From Durusdinium trenchii (taxonomy: Eukaryota > Sar > Dinophyceae > Suessiales > Symbiodiniaceae), in NCBI GenBank assembly GCA_963970005.1, contig CAXAMN010001336.1:439689-503688 (forward strand): DNA of 64,000 bases, in the 5' to 3' direction. The position numbers and the translations under genes are program-made. The notes below the pieces were generated by a model. The model ran no database searches. It was not told the origin of the DNA and saw only the letters and a program-made list of their open reading frames with translations. Of this stretch, positions 43,585 through 55,106 are shown piece after piece; the stretch's first letter is position 1, and each line of letters begins with the position of its first letter.

Positions 43585-43747
43585 TAGTATAATGGAAGTA
43601 GACTTTGGGATTTTGCTTTGAAGATAGGTCCATGGCATCTTGCCACACGAAGATGCCGGTCTTCTCGTGCTTCCAGGCGTCAAACTCGTCAGAGTGCTTA
43701 TACTCGGGAGACTGAAACTGTCCACCTTCCCGGTACCTTGGATCGAA
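43585..43747 (-). CDS. Kinesin-light-chain-like TPR gene, first recognised exon
   Basis: It reads 'FDPRYREGGQF', 'HSDEFDAWKHEKTGIFVWQD' and 'NPKVYFHYT'. The donor ACTA|GTGACC, joined to the next exon over a 94-bp intron (43491-43584), gives 'YFHYTSELGF', the family word. A stronger-looking GAG|GTAAAG site 17 bp downstream gives the wrong frame. The upstream edge is uncertain: the pyrimidine tract and CAG at 43754-43756 would bring an in-frame TGA at 43748-43750, so the exon is damaged or starts elsewhere. No earlier exon or start codon was identified. Confidence 0.6.
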
Positions 43748-43753
43748 TCAGTT

Positions 43754-45048
43754 CTGAAAAAACACTTAACAAGTAGTAGGACTAAGTTGGACACACTCCA
43801 CCAGAGGAATCTGGAAAACCGGTTTCTCGCACTCTATCTTCCCCCAATGGAGCATCTTTCGGTTCCAACAAAAACACATAAGCCGAATATATGTAACTCA
43901 AATCAGTGTCAGCTCAAGCGAGGTGACAATGTCTCGAAGTACTCCACCAAGTTATCAGTCTTCATGGCCATGGCTGGACCCTTTGGCCCAAGGCTTTGAA
44001 CTTCCTCGTCTCGGTGAAAACTCTGAAATCTCCTAGGCTTTGACCCTCCCAAAAGACAACGATCAATCCATATGCCATATGAGCAAATGAATGTTGTTGT
44101 TTCTTTTTGTAGAAACACAATACACTTGAGAGATCAACAATATGATCCACCTCTAAAAAGCAATATAGCTTCATATAGTGTCTATAGTGATTTGACAGGA
44201 CTTGACCAAGCAAAACAGCATCTTGTTCAACTCAATACTAAGTTAATTCTGCAGGCCTAGATTTTGTCCAGCTTGGCATATGGTTTCCGAAACTTTGAGT
44301 CCACCAGGACCGGCGAACAACATAAGCAAACTATGCCTATGCGCCAGTGACACTTCAAACCACTCTTGGATAAGCAATGACAGTTCACCCCCGAACCAGG
44401 GACTCTGGCATGGCCTAGTGTCGCTTCGACATTCTATTTCTTTCTCTCCAAACAGTTTGGGCTGGAGTTGCACACATCTAGAGTCTTCACGAGATAAACA
44501 GCAAAAGCCTGTGGTTGGTGTGAAGTGCCTTCGATCTGATCCAGTTGATGCTTGCGGCGAGTCCAATCCACCTTGCATGGGTCTTTGTAAGGTTCCTTCA
44601 TCTTGAAGCAAAGCTGAACCTAGAAATGTCTCCTTTCAAAGATATAACAATGACATGAACATTGTCACTCGACAAAGCTGAAGGTCTCCATGAAGGCCCT
44701 AGATAGCTCCGAAAAGCAATCTTCATGATGAACTCCAATGAAAAATCGGTCTGAACTCTGAACTACCAATATTTATGCGGCCCAAAGTAAATCTGAAACA
44801 CATCTGAATGGGTCCCAGCATCTACATTCAGCACCCATGCCATTGCCATGAGGCCATGTTCATTGGACCAACTGTCTGATCTTCGATCTTTAGTTTAAAA
44901 GGCCAGCCGCCACATGAATATTACAATGAGTTAACATGAGTGATGTGGATTCGAACCCCAAAAGCCATCCAACACCAGTACCCTGGCAGCACACCTCACA
45001 GTGACCAAAAACACTAGTCCTGCACCCCGTGTGTCTCGTCGGCCAAAC
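43754..45048. other. Upstream of the TPR gene, nothing firm
   Basis: The 122-codon minus frame at 44243-44611 has no coding character that I trust. No promoter signal is recognised. Confidence 0.35.
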
Positions 45049-45093
45049 CTCTCCAAGCAGCTGCGCGGTGATCGGCAGCTCGGGCAAATGGGC
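45049..45093 (-). CDS. Putative 45-bp micro-exon
   Basis: The acceptor is TGAAG|GCCCAT and the donor is GAGAG|GTTTGG. The 15 codons are 'AHLPELPITAQLLGE'. Very short, so low confidence. Confidence 0.2.
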
Positions 45094-45716
45094 CTTCACA
45101 CCACGCAGGAGGCCTCGACTCGGGATGGAGTGATGGTTCCAAAGAGTGGTTTGGGACGGATCCATGGAACGAGATCATGGATTGCAACGAGATCAAAGAG
45201 TCTTCTTAGAAAACAAAGCGCTTTGGAAGTGCTTGAGCCCAAAGGAAGACCAACCCTCTTTCATCCTCTTTCCTACCTTTTTGTGTGGGGAATATAGATT
45301 CGAAGGGATTTAGTCCGCACTCTGTTTAGGTGTTCTTCGTCATGTTTCGAGAGAAAATCATTCTTGTCACCCTGCTTGGGGAACCGATTCGAAGGCTTCT
45401 CATGCCTCTGCACCTCTGGCCTTTGGGACAGGCCCTTCAGATGCATCTCAAACGGACGTCTTGATGACTCCGAGCAACATGGACACCTCGTCAGATTGCT
45501 CTGCTCATTCCTACTACAACTCCGGAATGAGGGCTGGCCACTAGCAGGTTACCAAAAGTGGCCAAGCTTATTTTTTGGGACAAGCAACCGTTAAACATGA
45601 GACTCGTCGCTTGGGAAACAAATAAAACTGATTTATAGACAAGAACGACATCAACTATACCAAATTGCCTACACCCCTATCGTCCCTATAAGAAGCCAGC
45701 TCTTCTCATCCCTCAT

Positions 45717-45827
45717 GGCAGCTCCAGCTCCGGGCCTCTCGTCCCATCGCCACGCTCCCATCCGCCCTCCCCGACAAGCGCCTTCGAGCACTTCACAGGC
45801 CGCCAGGGCCGAGGCATCGTTCCGCTC
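45717..45827 (-). CDS. Putative exon, 'SALAACEVLEGACRGG'
   Basis: The acceptor is CACGCAG|GAGCGG. The frame reads 'ERNDASALAACEVLEGACRG' and then 'RMGAWRWDERPGAG'. The donor is unclear, so the right edge of the coding part is approximate. Confidence 0.35.
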
Positions 45828-46457
45828 CTGCGTGGAGCATGGGACGTAGCGATCAGATCGGCTTGGATGTGAGAAGAAGACTGGGAAGACTCCGCAGGTG
45901 TCGACTGGGATGATTTTCGGGGTAAAGCATGACCCAACGATGCCCAAGGGGTTTTGCTATGTTTCGCATGTTCCCACGGGCATTTCAATGGCATTGGTTT
46001 ACAACATCCACGGAGGAATGCCTTTGAGCTTTTGATGGATCCATCCACAGCAAGAAACTATTCAAACCTATTCATGGCATACACCAGCTACCCTCCAACA
46101 AGCACATCGCTTTTTTTATGTAGTCTCCCAAATGGCATGGTGTACGTGTACTCCCGAACGGATGAACACCTTACCAAATGAGGTGTTTTTTTCACTCCAC
46201 CAAACCCCCCAAACATGTCTTCGTCGCACAGTACATTAGTAGCTGGTGCCTGAGTTCCTGTCCACACATGAAGTGACCCTCCCTGCTTTTGTTGGAGGCG
46301 TGATCCAAAGCCGTCACATCCGACAGAATGGGTCAACATCTATGGTGTCTTTTCATAAGTTCCACCTCCGTCTTGGGTGATTCTGCCAAACCAACCAGCC
46401 TTCCAAACATCAACGGACATCAGAACTAACTAGCTTCTCTCTCCCAATCCCCCTCGC

Positions 46458-46509
46458 CTGCCAGGCAGCACGGAGCTGTGCCAAGGCTTCGTCGAGAGTC
46501 GTTCGGGAC
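46458..46509 (-). CDS. Putative 52-bp exon, 'TLDEALAQLRAAWQ'
   Basis: The acceptor is CTGAG|GTCCCG and the GC-type donor is TGGCAG|GCGAGG. 1 nt in, phase 0 out. It reads 'SRTTLDEALAQLRAAWQ', resembling the exon at 17233-17341 in phase, opening codons and the DEAL-x-QLR core. Confidence 0.35.
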
Positions 46510-47561
46510 CTCAGTGCGTCAAGATGCGTCAACTCACGACCGCCGGCTGTGGTATGGGCGTCCAGAGGTGTCCAGTGACCAAGTGAGAGCAAGGCTGAGC
46601 ATATTGTGAATGCCTATATAGACCACAAGAGCTTTGGATTCACATCTGAAAGGGCCTTACGGTATACAGTCTGTTCCAGTGCTCTTCGGTAGAAACCCTC
46701 CGTGAAGAAACCCTCAAGAGCAAACCTCTTCCAACACCAGCCAGACTTGCACTACCTGAAAACAATCAGAAGTCCTATTCTGTGTGAATGATGTGAATCA
46801 TGTGTCCCTATTTCAAAAGACTCTCTTCAGCAGTGCATAACTGATCATAACTGTTTAGCTGTGATTGTTCTGCATAAATGTCATCAAGCTTGATTCAACA
46901 GGCTCCATCCGATGAAAATAAGTCCACATGCTGTCGCTGTGGTCAACAAAATAGTTGCTGAACGCATCCTGAAAGGCACAGCTCCCCTGACCACAAACGA
47001 ACCTTGCGGTCACAAGGGGTTTCGGAACTGCTGTCGCCATGGTTGGATCCATCGTTGCTTTGCTGCGCACTGGTCTAGCTTCCCCCAATCAATAGAATGT
47101 GGGCTTCGGATCTGCAGTTCACCACACTCATTTGGCTATGGGTCAAAACCGGGGGACATTGGTTGACCATAGAAAATGAACTGAATACACTACTGGGGAC
47201 GCCAACCTACTGGGTTTTGACCCACAACCATTTCAAGCTCTTCACAGATCAAAACCATAGCAGCCACCATGTGTGGGGCCCGTGGATCAGTGGCCAGAGT
47301 AGGCACTAAGCTCAGAAGGAACCTGTGACGAGAGAGAGATGTTTTTCATGTTCAATGTAATGGACTATTGGATGTAAGTTTCGACCACTTTTTGCAAGAG
47401 ATTCATCTAGGGTAGTGACAGTGACCGCAGGCCAATCCAGGTGGGCAGACTGAGCTCCACCTTTCTGCTTGCAGGAGTTTCTGTTGAACAGATTCGAAAA
47501 GCCGTTCTTATGGGTGAGTTGACAGTTACTCCTTGTTCCTCCTCCTTTCCCAAAAAAGGAC

Positions 47562-47665
47562 CTTTATAGGGCAAGTCTCGACGTTTTTCTTCGTGCTTTT
47601 GGGCCCGTTCCCCCTCGGGCAGGTCCAGCCCCTTCAGTCCAAGGGACGGCTGCTCGGACGCAGAC
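47562..47665 (-). CDS. Putative exon with pyrimidine-rich acceptor
   Basis: 104 bp. The acceptor, TTCCGCCCTTAG|GTCTGC, is preceded by a clear C/T tract. The donor is ATAAAG|GTCCTT. It reads 'SASEQPSLGLKGLDLPEGER' and then a Lys/Glu helix. Confidence 0.45.
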
Positions 47666-47827
47666 CTAAGGGCGGAAGGGCGGAAGCACACACGGCCGGG
47701 GGTCATCAGATCGTTCTTTGATGCCGAACAGTGCAAAACCCGGTGTCAAACCTTGATTGCAATCGATTGCTTGTTAAGAATCATAAATCGGAGTCTTGCC
47801 TCTTTTTTCGTTCCCTACTATACTTAC

Positions 47828-48036
47828 GGCTGCCCAATTGCTGCACTACCAGAACGTGTAGGCGCTGCACTGCCATGGAAACCCCCAAATTCCAAGAAGT
47901 CTGAGTGGCCCTGAACAAATCCACGGGAGTCTGGGCGCATATTGGCAGCATGGCCATGGAAGCCAACCGCTCGGAATCATCAGCCCTCCCACTCATCCAC
48001 CACGCCAAGGCACGTCCCCGTGGTGCTCGCCGTCGC
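47828..48036 (-). CDS. Putative 209-bp exon with GTAAGT donor
   Basis: The acceptor is TGGGAG|GCGACG. The donor is GCAGCC|GTAAGT, the best GT donor in the window. It reads 'RALAWWMSGRADDSERLASM', then 'PVDLFRATQTSWNLG' and 'VQRLHVLVVQQLGS'. It is 162 bp upstream of the exon at 47562-47665, but the phases do not join, so one edge is wrong or the exons belong to different transcripts. Confidence 0.45.
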
Positions 48037-48612
48037 CTCCCAGGCACAAAGGGAGCAAACGTGGTACGATGGTGTAGGGTAGCTATGATTCGGGAGAAGA
48101 GGAAACAGGGAGTATTCATACGTATCCTGCAAGCAAAAAGGACCATGCTGATTTGGTGGACATGTTCCAAAACCCTAATTAACTTCTATAGCTGCTTTAG
48201 AATATCTGTTTGGTGAATTTTGTTTTTGCTCAAGTCGAACAGTTTGATCATGTCTTAGCAATCGACACACCTAGAAGAACCCCCAGAGAAGGCCTCTGAT
48301 ATATTGTGTAAGATGTTACTGGCGCTGCCTTGGCCTGCTCTACACTGCACATTCCATGTTGGACCCCAAAAGTGCAATCCAGAAACACAGGTCTTCAGAA
48401 AACGTCCCTTTGCAACAACTGGAGGAAAGGAAAGGACTGAGTAGACCGGAGTAGACTGAGTAAACATTGTCTCTTCCTCTCCTCCTTCCTTTTCACCTTG
48501 AGCGGAAACCTTTCTCTAAGGGTATGGCCCCGGTATGGCTTCCTGTTTGACCAACGTCATTACGTACTAGCACTAAAAGTGTCGAATCTTCCATAATATT
48601 TCTTTGCACATC

Positions 48613-48740
48613 CTATCTTTCGTGTCTTCGGAGGCGTTGCAAAGGCGACGTCTGCAGTTTCCAGTTCATCGAAACGCCCGGCCTCCTCGCAGTCTTCCAC
48701 CCGCTCAAGCTCCTTGATCGCCGGCACGCTCTTCGCACGC
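48613..48740 (-). CDS. Putative exon, acidic helix 'KELERVEDCEEAGRF'
   Basis: 128 bp. The acceptor is ACTCAG|GCGTGC and the donor would be GATAG|GATGTG, a GA-type site. It reads 'RAKSVPAIKELERVEDCEEA' and 'FDELETADVAFATPPK'. Coding character is strong. Confidence 0.45.
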
Positions 48741-49416
48741 CTGAGTGTCGTGCTGGTGCAAAGAGCCGGCGTCAGACGTGCTTGGGGAAAACGGATAAGA
48801 CAAAGTCTTTGGAAGGATCATGTTTAGAGTCATTGGGTATTTTGTGGCATTGATTTAAACATATTCAAACACAACTTGGATCTGAGTTGGAAGTGCTTCA
48901 AGTGACTGCTATACCAAGAAATCTACTGCGATCTCCTTGGGACGCATCAAAGCATGCCGCATGCCACTGTTTTTGTTGAAGCCTGAGTCACTCTTGGGGT
49001 TGCTTCAGGCTTCAAGTAGATGGAACATGATGGAACACTCCCATTGCTCAAAGCATGTTTGACCATGTTTGACCACTCCCCGACCACTAACCGATCGAAC
49101 CTCAAATGCCCGATCGATGCACGATCGGCTTCCAGAACGATAGATGGTCAACCGATCGATCCATGCACGATGTTTCTGTGTATAGGTGATAATAGTCCCT
49201 GTCCGAAGACTTTATCTTGCGCTCTTCTTTGCATCAATTCCTCCTTCCAAACAAGTCCATCTAGAAATCCGCCAAAACCATCCATATAGCAGATGTTGCT
49301 TCATTGTTGTTTCATATAATCTTGCATTTTTTTCACGAACAAAAAGCTAACACATCATCCACATCATCCACATCACTCCATCTGCTGCCAAGCTTCATCA
49401 GTTCCTCCACGTCCAC

Positions 49417-49521
49417 CGGCTCCGAGGACCAGCACCACATGCGACGTCAGCGGGCGTAACGACGGGCGCGTCACGCGTCACGCGGTGCGCGCGGTCGGTC
49501 GGGCCAAAAAAGGGTCGGGGC
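49417..49521 (-). CDS. Putative exon, arginine-rich
   Basis: 105 bp. The acceptor is CGCGCAG|GCCCCG and the donor is AGCCG|GTGGAC. It reads 'TDRAHRVTRDAPVVTPADVA'. 1 nt in, 2 nt out, which is compatible with the next exon at 48613-48740. Confidence 0.3.
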
Positions 49522-50740
49522 CTGCGCGGAAGGCGCGAAGTCCGAAGCGGCGGAGAAGGTGATCCAAGGATCGAAAAGGTGGAAGGTTCAGTTGAAAGAG
49601 TGAACATCACTATGGCGGAGAAGGTTGTTTGGTGTTTTTTTTCTTTTTCCGAAGGTTTCGGAAGAAGCGAAAAAGACGCTGGGGGAAGGTGATCAAAGGA
49701 GATGGTCTCAGTTCTCGAGGATGTTCCCAACATTCTGGGCTTTAGTGGCTGGCAAAATGGCTTGAGGTTGGGACAGTTGGACACAAATGCCGTGGTTTTC
49801 CCAGTTCATTTAGATGCCATCTCAAGATCCGAGATTGGATCACTAGTGGTTCTGCGGGCCCTGACGTCAAAAGCTCCTTTTTTCGATGAAACTTTTCACC
49901 CAAACAACTGCGATGTCATTTAAGTCTTTTGAGACAAACTAAGGCAACCCAAGTCGCCATGTTGTTTCAACTCCATCGATTGGTCATCTACATGGATTGC
50001 AAGGCTGCCAAGGGGGGGGAAGATGAGTGATCCTGGCTGAGGTGCCTGGAGTGTGTGGAACTCTTATCTCTGCAGTTTCCTGTGGAGAACTCTTGATGAA
50101 CTCGATGGCCCTGCAAATGTGTACAATCCAGGTGTTTACATCAACTCCCAAAGGGTCCCTCACCTCCAAAGTTTTCTTTAGTGGAACTGCTATCTTCCGT
50201 GTGAGGTTTATCTCAAAAAGGGGGTTTCTCGGGGAGAGTGGCGAGTGGGTACAAAAGGTGCAAAAAGATCAGCAAAAAGAATTGCTGGGGGCTCCATTGC
50301 GAGATACCTATGTCCAATCTCCAGCGAAAGCATTTTCCACATCCCAGCTCAGGTCACGTTTGACAACAGAAAACACGCCAGACTGCACCTCAAGCAGCAA
50401 AGGAGGACACCTGACCAGACGGAACATGACAGACCTTGCAGATCCGTAAGGGTGTGTGTTGCTTCGGGTGAACTTCAAGCGCACAGCTGTGCTGGTGCAT
50501 GTGGGTGGGTAATGGTGGGTATAGAATTAGGAGCTGAAGTCTTAAGTGTCTTTCTCTGAGCACTTTCAATCGATGCTGAAAAAAAACGGACACCTGATTT
50601 GGACTCCCAAAAAAATGCTAAAAACTGCCAGGCGAACATGGAACACAAGTCCGACTTCCGGCAAAACCATGCAAGACCCATGCACGAATCCAACTCTCAG
50701 GAAATTCCCACCGGGGTTTAGATGTTTTGGAAGTCGGGTG
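49522..50740. other. Intergenic
   Basis: No supported gene. The preceding non-coding DNA at 49090-49165 is rich in CGATCG words. Confidence 0.4.
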
Positions 50741-50846
50741 ACGTGCTTTTAGAATCCAACTCGTGGGAGTCCGTGCCTTTAGAATCCAACTGGAGCCTCA
50801 CAAGTGCTTTTAGAATCCACTAACATCCAAGTGCTTTTAGATGTTT
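50741..50846. repeat. Degenerate tandem repeat of GTGCTTTTAGAATCCAACT
   Basis: Four imperfect units of about 19 bp are separated by 7-20 bp spacers (starts near 50742, 50774, 50810, 50830). Confidence 0.65.
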
Positions 50847-50872
50847 TTAGACCACTTGGAGTCTCACTTTGC

Positions 50873-50999
50873 CTCCCACGCACGTCGCATCACGTCGTCC
50901 CATCGCGGCACGGACGCGTGGGCTGAAAACGCCTCCCCGGAGCTTCGGGCTGAGAGCGAATCAGCTGCCTCCAGAGGCGACAAGGGAGGTCGAAAGCAT
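50873..50999 (-). CDS. Putative exon, 'SVPRWDDVMRRAWE'
   Basis: 127 bp. The acceptor is CTGCAG|ATGCTT and the GC-type donor is GGGAG|GCAAAG. It reads 'PPLSPLEAADSLSARSSGEA' then 'SVPRWDDVMRRAWE'. 1 nt in, phase 0 out, which fits the preceding exon (51715-51812) that leaves 2 nt. Confidence 0.45.
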
Positions 51000-51714
51000 C
51001 TGCAGAGAGGCCCTAACAACCCTCAACTAAAGACCGGTTGGAGGGTGCTGGTAAGGATTTGAGGGGGGTTGATCGAAAGCATACCTTACTATACATCTTC
51101 GTGTGCGGCACATGTTTTTGTCCACAAGGTGGATCTATAGCAAGAAGGGCGCTTAAAGGATTTGGTGTGATTTGAGACCTGTGACCCTTGTGGCATTATG
51201 GCATTACCAACCCTAAACCTTGATCACTCGAATGGCACCTTTTTCAAGGATTTGATGTCTTTGATACCCTATCCAACCCTTTGATCTTCAAGAGTCTTGA
51301 AACTGACCTAACTGATAACATCTGTAACATCTGTATCTGGATGTTGATCCATGTCAATGTGGACCATACTTGTTTTCAAGTGTGTTTGTGTTTGATACCC
51401 TATCCAACTTTGACAATTTTTTCTCCAGCCGTCCTTGTGACCATACCAGGCGTAGCCCCGGGAGGTAGTAGATCACTTCCAACATCCCTATTTTAGAATG
51501 TCCGCGGGCTAGGAGTTTCTGGACATTCCTCATGTTTAGTATAGGACTAAAACAAGAGCTCCAAAATATGCCATCGATATCTTCTCGCGAATTAGGGTTC
51601 TTCTGATTTGCTACAGGCAAGAAGGTATTATGCTCTGACACTTTGATGCATCAAAGATATGGCGAGTCAAAACCCTAAGACCCTGGTGTTTCCCACCAAA
51701 CATGGTCAACCTAC

Positions 51715-51812
51715 CAGGGTGAGTCAACTGGGCTACCCGTGTGCCATGACCCACAGCCATCCCCTTCATCGCTCCTCCCGGGTGCCACCCGCACCTGCTC
51801 CCCTCGGCTGAC
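51715..51812 (-). CDS. Putative exon with GTAGGT donor
   Basis: 98 bp. The acceptor is GTCCAG|GTCAGC and the donor is CCCTG|GTAGGT. It reads 'VSRGEQVRVAPGRSDEGDG' then 'SWHTGSPVDSP'. Phase 0 in, 2 nt out. It chains in phase with both neighbours (52370-52451 and 50873-50999). Confidence 0.45.
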
Positions 51813-52369
51813 CTGGACCGATGTGGGGGAAGTGGGGGAAGTGGTGTCTGCAAGCGTCTCCACGTAGATCTAACATGGGAGCATAGAAAGACAATAAGAA
51901 AACTGCTAATGTTTTATGAAGATCTATGGTGTTAATAGTCATGTTTTAATGAATAGGCATGAAGATCTTTCAGTGTGCTATTTAAGGATGACAATCTCAT
52001 AGACTACGTACTCCGCTTCTTCAAGTCCCTCAAACCAAGGGCACCAGTGGAGAGATGGTGTGACACCGAACCAGCTCTGCAGTCCTTGTGGTCCAACCAG
52101 GAATGCCAGGGGGGGATTCGCCCACACCGCAGGGAAAATATATAAGAGATCGCCATTCCTTTTGTCCACCTTGGTGCCATCGCCTTTCCTTTTTCGGTGC
52201 CATCTGCAGGCGATACATTTGGAGGTCAACACCTGAATACCTTGGTTGACCTGCCTGGAAGGTCAATGAGGTCACTGGATTCTACATTGCTACAGGACCA
52301 CATCCTACATCCCCCGTGCCTCTCCGGTCGAGGGAGGCACCGCCCGGGAGAGTGGGAAGGGCAACTCAC

Positions 52370-52451
52370 CTGAACAGCGCCGAAGGCCGCCGCCGCTGTC
52401 AGATCCCAAAGCTCGAGGGGCATGGCATCCAGATGCGGGTGTCTCAAAGCC
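52370..52451 (-). CDS. Putative exon with canonical CAG|GTGAGT donor
   Basis: 82 bp. The acceptor is CACCAG|GGCTTT and the donor is TTCAG|GTGAGT. It reads 'ALRHPHLDAMPLELWDLTAA' then 'AAFGAVQ'. 1 nt in, phase 0 out. Splice sites are strong on both sides. Confidence 0.5.
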
Positions 52452-52725
52452 CTGGTGGTAGCGGGGAATTTCTCCTTCCCACGGGGTGGTGTCACGAGAA
52501 AAAGGATTGATTCCGCCAATTCGAAGTAAAGCTTTGAGACAATTCTGTGGCTTTGAGACTGGACTCTCTTAGTCACGCTTGTCAGATCTTTAGCTGGAAG
52601 TTCGGTTTGTGGAACTGCAATATTTGAAGACCAACGTCCAAAGATTGTTTCATATTGTTTCACCTCAAGCATCCTCAAGTAGTTTGGGGATTCCATCATC
52701 CAACAGCTATCACTGATGATGCCAC

Positions 52726-52784
52726 CTCTTCCCATGCCACTGCGCCCGCGAGACCCGGGCCTTCTTCCGAACCGCTGACGTCGC
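52726..52784 (-). CDS. Putative 59-bp exon
   Basis: The acceptor is GGTCAG|GCGACG and the donor is AAGAG|GTGGCA. It reads 'DVSGSEEGPGLAGAVAWEE'. 2 nt in, phase 0 out. It fits the exon at 53807-53962 upstream if that leaves 1 nt. Confidence 0.3.
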
Positions 52785-53806
52785 CTGACCGTGGTGAATA
52801 CGGGCATGGTGTTATACCCCGGGCCTTCTTCCCGGTGACTGGCAGCTTTAAGAAGCCAACAAGAAGCAACAAGTCATACCAAGACAAAGTAGACTGAGGA
52901 GCCTAACCCCCAGTGGACGAAGCTGGTCTCTCCCCAGTCAAGCAGTTTTCAGAAGGTATCCTTTAGAGGTCAATGCCGGCGACCACCGAAGACCCCATAC
53001 CACTCGCATCGGATGGTCGTACGGGCTACTACATCGATCTCCTACGCCAATTCCATCGCCTAACAATCCATGGGACTGGGGTGCTTTACAGGGTCAATGT
53101 AGGTACAGTAAATACTCAAGTCCCATGGATGGTCTGGGAGAGATTCTTCATGATTCTTCCACTCTCACGATGTTTTTCCACGACTCGCCCACCGGCCACG
53201 TACAGTCCCGTCGTTGGTGCCGCCTCGATCGGTCACTTCCCCATTGGACCTGGGCAAAGGGTCCGATACCCCTGGACGGCGGACCGTGTCACACGTGTCA
53301 CAGACGAGGGTCGCGACTCGTGCAGACCGTGGCACTGGCCGGAGCAAGAGGTCTGTGGGTCTGGAGGCTGGTCTTGAGGTCTAGACGTTGCTTTCTAGTC
53401 AATTCAGACCACAGCAAGTTATCTTTTTTGTCTTTTGGAGACCACGAAGACATGGCCTTTTGAGAAGCCAATTTGGAGGAGTCACACTGACATAGAATCT
53501 GACTTGTGAAGTGGAAACCTCAGCTTGCAGTCGACATTTGTGGGAGGGTTCCTCTAGTTGGTCAATTTCTGATATATGTTCCCCTGATTTATGGCCGCTC
53601 CGCTTCCTAGAAACCACTCCGAAGCATTTCTCCCTTCCAACACCCCTCCGATCTCCTAGATCTTGAATCATCTTTTTTGAGAATATTTCAGAATAAAGAT
53701 AGGTCTTTTCCACAGTCCCACCCCCCCAACAAAAAATTAAATAACCACCCATGTGTCTCTCCATACTTCTCCACAAAAATCCCACGGCCCCGACCCCTCT
53801 CCCCAC

Positions 53807-53962
53807 CCCTTTCCCTATCAATCCAAGAGGCCGCAGTTCCCCCGGCGACGATCTCCCACTCATCGTCACTTCTCCCAAGGAAGACCCGCTCCGCCCGCGC
53901 GGCGCACGCGCGTGGCGCTGCTGCGATGCCCGCGGCAGGACTTCCCCGGGACTTGAAGCCGC
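53807..53962 (-). CDS. Putative exon, 'RVFLGRSDDEWEIVAGG'
   Basis: The acceptor is TGCTCAG|GCGGCT, after a pyrimidine tract. It reads 'GFKSRGSPAAGIAAAPRACA', then 'ERVFLGRSDDEWEIVAGGTA' and 'SWIDR'. The donor at GGG|GTGGGG is a guess, since the frame stays open a further 100 bp. Confidence 0.45.
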
Positions 53963-54983
53963 CTGAGCAGAGGTGGTAGAGCCAAGGCAGTCGGGACAAG
54001 TATTGAGTCATAGAAATCCACTTTTTGGGGGACAGAACGAAGGATTGCATGCATAGCACCCACCACAGAATGCCTACAAACAGATCATCAACAAAGACTA
54101 TACTTCAATCTGGAAACACTATGCCTCTCAAGCTCTGCCATCCACCACCGCAAGAGCGTGGCTCTTAGAGCCCATTGCCTCTGCCCGCACGGCGTATGGC
54201 ATTTTCTCCATGGCCTGCAACGATCACCAATGAGTTTCCAGCATGGGTTCGCAACGTCCATCATGGAAGAGTCACTTTGGGAAAATGAGAAAATGACTGA
54301 CATGACTCGAAAAACACCCAAAATACATGATTTGCTCAGAGACCTACATCTGCCAAAGGTTCATTGTTGACACCGAACCCATCTCTACAAGCAACCGTGG
54401 CGTCCCAAACATGGTGTCCAAGTGGAGGAGTTCAGAGATGAACATCCAAATGTTCCCTGAGTCTTCATCATGGGCCTGGCCATGGATGACGTTCAGCCCC
54501 CGAAGACTCGACTCGCATGACTATCGTCACAGCCATCCGAAGACCAGTCGCAGCTCGTGAACTCACTCCCTCCACTTCCAACATGGGTCCATCCGAAACA
54601 AGTGAGTGCAAAACATGGAATCTCGACAGGTGAGTACTTCTGTCAAAAGAAACCACGCTCATCATCTTCCATTTTTTTCCTGCATGGGAGACAGGTTCCA
54701 TCTTCCATCAAGGGCGACATTCTTGCTTTATCGGCTTTTCTGTTCAAGGTCCACGTGCGTGTGAGAACCCGAGGAGTATACATGTCCTTACATTTCGGTC
54801 TTCAAAACGCTTCAAAAACTCACATAGACCCTGACTGTCTGGCTCCCTGGAAGAGTGTGAAATCCTCTACCAACCAGTGCATGGTTTTCAGGGTCCATGG
54901 GATCGTCTTCCAGGGTGTAAATTCCAGACAAGAATTCCTTGGAGGTGGAGTTCTGAGGAGCTTTTTGGGGGAGCGTCACTGAC
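53963..54983. other. Intergenic or intron
   Basis: Nothing supported between two candidate exons. It may be an intron. Confidence 0.35.
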
Positions 54984-55106
54984 CTGGTGATGTCTCCTTC
55001 CGCGGCTGCGGCGTTTCTTGGCCTGCGAGGCTGTTGCGGATGAAGAGGCCTTAGCCGTTGTTGTGGTTGCAAGCGTCAAACACCCATCTGGAGGGGTGTC
55101 ATCCAT
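54984..55106 (-). CDS. Putative exon ending in a basic, NLS-like tail
   Basis: 123 bp, phase 0/0. The acceptor is GTACAG|ATGGAT and the donor is CACCAG|GTCAGT. It reads 'MDDTPPDGCLTLATTTTAKA', then 'QAKKRRSRGRRHHQ'. The basic cluster could be a nuclear localisation signal. The leading ATG could be internal or a start. Confidence 0.45.

Noticed and set aside
53125-53463. Plus-strand frames over a GC-rich islet near 53.2-53.4 kb
   Set aside because: The minus strand also gives a plausible short exon (SNGEVTDRGGTNDG) and neither has decisive splice sites, so no call is made.
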